Shown: positions 62,557 to 64,000 of the stretch, one piece after another
How positions within the stretch are numbered: position 1 is the first letter of the stretch
Layout: every line of letters begins with the position of its first letter
From: an uncultured Methylophilaceae bacterium
GTDB taxonomy: Bacteria > Pseudomonadota > Gammaproteobacteria > Burkholderiales > Methylophilaceae
Reading direction: 5' to 3'
Assembly: GCA_905182075.1 (NCBI GenBank)
Contig: CAJIZS010000001.1
Coordinates: forward strand, 953,603 to 1,017,602
DNA length: 64,000 nucleotides
Translations under genes and position numbers: made by a program
The notes under the pieces: model-generated
Told to the model about the DNA's origin: nothing
The model's database searches: none
The model's input: only the letters and a program-made list of their open reading frames with translations

Positions 62557-63911
62557 TTATTTAATATCTTTCAAAATACACATCAAGTTAGCTTCAGCTA
62601 CAATCTCGTTATCAACTGTTGCAATACCTTCATACTTCCATATACCTTTAAGTATCCTTAATATGAAACATTTAAAATTATTTGATCCCCAGGGACTACA
62701 GGTTTTTTAAAACGAGCACTATCAATCCCAACAAAATAGTAAACGGACTTATCGCTTGGCTTTTCTCCCATTGTTTTAAATGAGAGAATAGCTGCTGCCT
62801 GAGCCATCGCCTCAACAACTAAGACTCCAGGCATAACTGGGTAATGAGGAAAATGGCCCGGAAAGAAAGGTTCGTTTACTGTGACATTCTTGATTGCAGT
62901 TATTTTTTTCCCAACTTCCATTAACTTAGCTAGAATACGTGGCAAACGGCGGACTGCTTTGTAAGATTCTATATTCAAATCCATTCGCATTGCAGGATTA
63001 CCCATCATAATTCGCCCAGATGGTACATTAGATGAAATTCCAGATTTGCCAGCAACTATAACATCTGATCCTATAGATATATGGTCAGCAACGCCAACTT
63101 GCCCACCTAAAACAACTCTGTCGCCAATTACAGAGCTGCCAGCAATTCCCACCTGCCCACAAATCAAACAAGTTGAGCCTATATTTACATTGTGACCAAT
63201 ATGAACCAAGTTATCTATCTTAACTCCTGATTCAATAACTGTGTTGTCTATTGCCCCTCTATCAATTGTAGTGTTTGCCCCAATATCTACATTATCTTCA
63301 ATTAAAACAGAGCCTGTTTGAGGAATCTTAACCCAGTGACTTTTATCTGACGCATAACCAAAGCCATCTGAACCAATAACTGTACCTGAAAAAATTTCAC
63401 AATTATCACCGATTACGACACCATCGCTAATACTAACATTTGAGTGAATAATAGTATTTTTACCGATAGAGACATTATCTGAAATAGAGACATTACTTTC
63501 AATAATTACCTTTTCCTTAATCACTACATTGTCTCCGAAACAACTAAGTGGGCCAACTCGTACTTGTGAGGCAATTTTAAGGTTATCGCCAAAAACAGCC
63601 GTCTTATGAATACTGTACTGTAATTTATTTTTATCCTTACTAAAAAATTGAGCAACTTTTGCAAACGCTAAGTAAGGATCTTTTACAGTAATATATTCAC
63701 CAGACCAATACTGGGTATCACAATCTTTCAAGAGGATTACTTTAGCCGATGTTTTTCTTAAAGCAGGAATGTATGCCTTGTCTGATAAGAATGAAATGGA
63801 GCTATTGTTTGCTGATTCTAGTGAAGAGATGTTGTCAACAGTCATCACAGGATTTGAAGCCCTGCCATTGATCATTATTGCAATATCTGAACAACTTACC
63901 TCAGTAACCAT
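62557..63911 (-). CDS. lpxD: LpxD fused in frame to an N-terminally deleted FabZ
   Basis: Residues 1-337 are LpxD (UDP-3-O-acylglucosamine N-acyltransferase): uridine-binding N-terminal domain, hexapeptide helix, catalytic His240 in [28 protein letters not shown]. Then directly [20 protein letters not shown] with FabZ His353 and Glu367 ([10 protein letters not shown]), [15 protein letters not shown]; after a break at about 62658 [17 protein letters not shown] to the stop. FabZ's first ~30-40 residues (LPHRYPFLLVD region) are missing. Usual order is lpxD then a separate fabZ, then lpxA. Confidence 0.85.
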
Positions 63912-63941
63912 TAAAAACCCTTATCCTTATTTTAAAAAATC

Positions 63942-64000
63942 TTATTTTTTCGGGCCAAGTGCCTTAATTATAACGTCTGTTATGTCGACGTTTTTATTGG
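63942..64000 (-). CDS. skp: C-terminus of Skp/OmpH periplasmic chaperone (runs off the window)
   Basis: 19 residues, NKNVDITDVIIKALGPKK, ending at TAA. The 'DITDxVI' end and place directly before lpxD match Skp (OmpH), which binds unfolded outer-membrane proteins. 30 bp separate it from lpxD. Confidence 0.65.
   Translation of the reverse strand, partial: NKNVDITDVIIKALGPKK

Overview
The window is an AT-rich stretch of a gammaproteobacterial chromosome. The core gene order (skp-lpxD-fabZ-lpxA-lpxB-rnhB; rpmF-plsX-fabH-fabD-fabG-acpP-fabF-pabC-mltG-tmk-holB-tatD; smc-zipA-ligA) is typical of that class. Low GC, the marine-type sortase pair and the short secreted proteins starting MKKLLLLLFLIPNLVMA suggest a marine lineage of the SUP05/Thioglobaceae kind. 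That placement is inference, not proof. About half of the genes carry one or more frame breaks, many at A or T runs and including essential genes (smc, ligA, tmk, holB, fabF, lpxB), so most breaks look like consensus sequencing errors. I give whole-gene spans across them. A few breaks are real-looking deletions, fusions or duplications and are reported as findings.

Layout. 0-1.6 kb: a CsoR-type metal regulator with its operator and target gene, then two genes cut off head to head (mmsA and a thioredoxin/MsrB gene), then a DUF4149 protein. 1.7-9.9 kb: an ABC exporter followed by a surface-glycan or small-molecule decoration cluster (two glycosyltransferases, two methyltransferases, two PhyH oxygenases, an SDR). 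9.9-31.2 kb: an accessory island ending at tRNA-Ala(GGC). 31.2-40 kb: queF, smc, zipA, ligA, a TPR protein and a deacetylase. 40.2-44.5 kb: tRNA-Lys, an oxygenase-like protein, a molybdopterin oxidoreductase and DUF1097. 44.5-55.2 kb: replication, peptidoglycan and fatty-acid synthesis genes, all on the minus strand. 55.2-60 kb: pyruvate carboxylase, maf and an RsmI-type methyltransferase on the plus strand. 60-64 kb: lipid A synthesis.

The most interesting structure is the island. The last 16 or so bases of tRNA-Ala (seen on the plus strand as attggtggaggtaagc) recur in the same orientation at about 16.17, 17.77, 20.57, 25.87 and 28.66 kb, as well as in the tRNA at 31.14 kb. Several copies carry an upstream arm with GGAC repeated every 10 bp. 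Arms are shuffled between copies: two share the left arm, two share the right arm, and another pair shares a different left arm. This is the footprint expected of site-specific recombination. The copies divide the island into cargo modules: EgtD/flavin monooxygenase/PhyH cluster; panB + folate cyclo-ligase; ggt + lipoprotein methyltransferase; SprT + sortase + sortase target + small secreted proteins; a two-gene coiled-coil membrane system; and a DUF262/DUF1524 (GmrSD-like) gene. No integrase is visible in the window. A second repeat family, a ~40-nt leader joined to one signal-peptide start, recurs at 24-26.1 kb inside the island.
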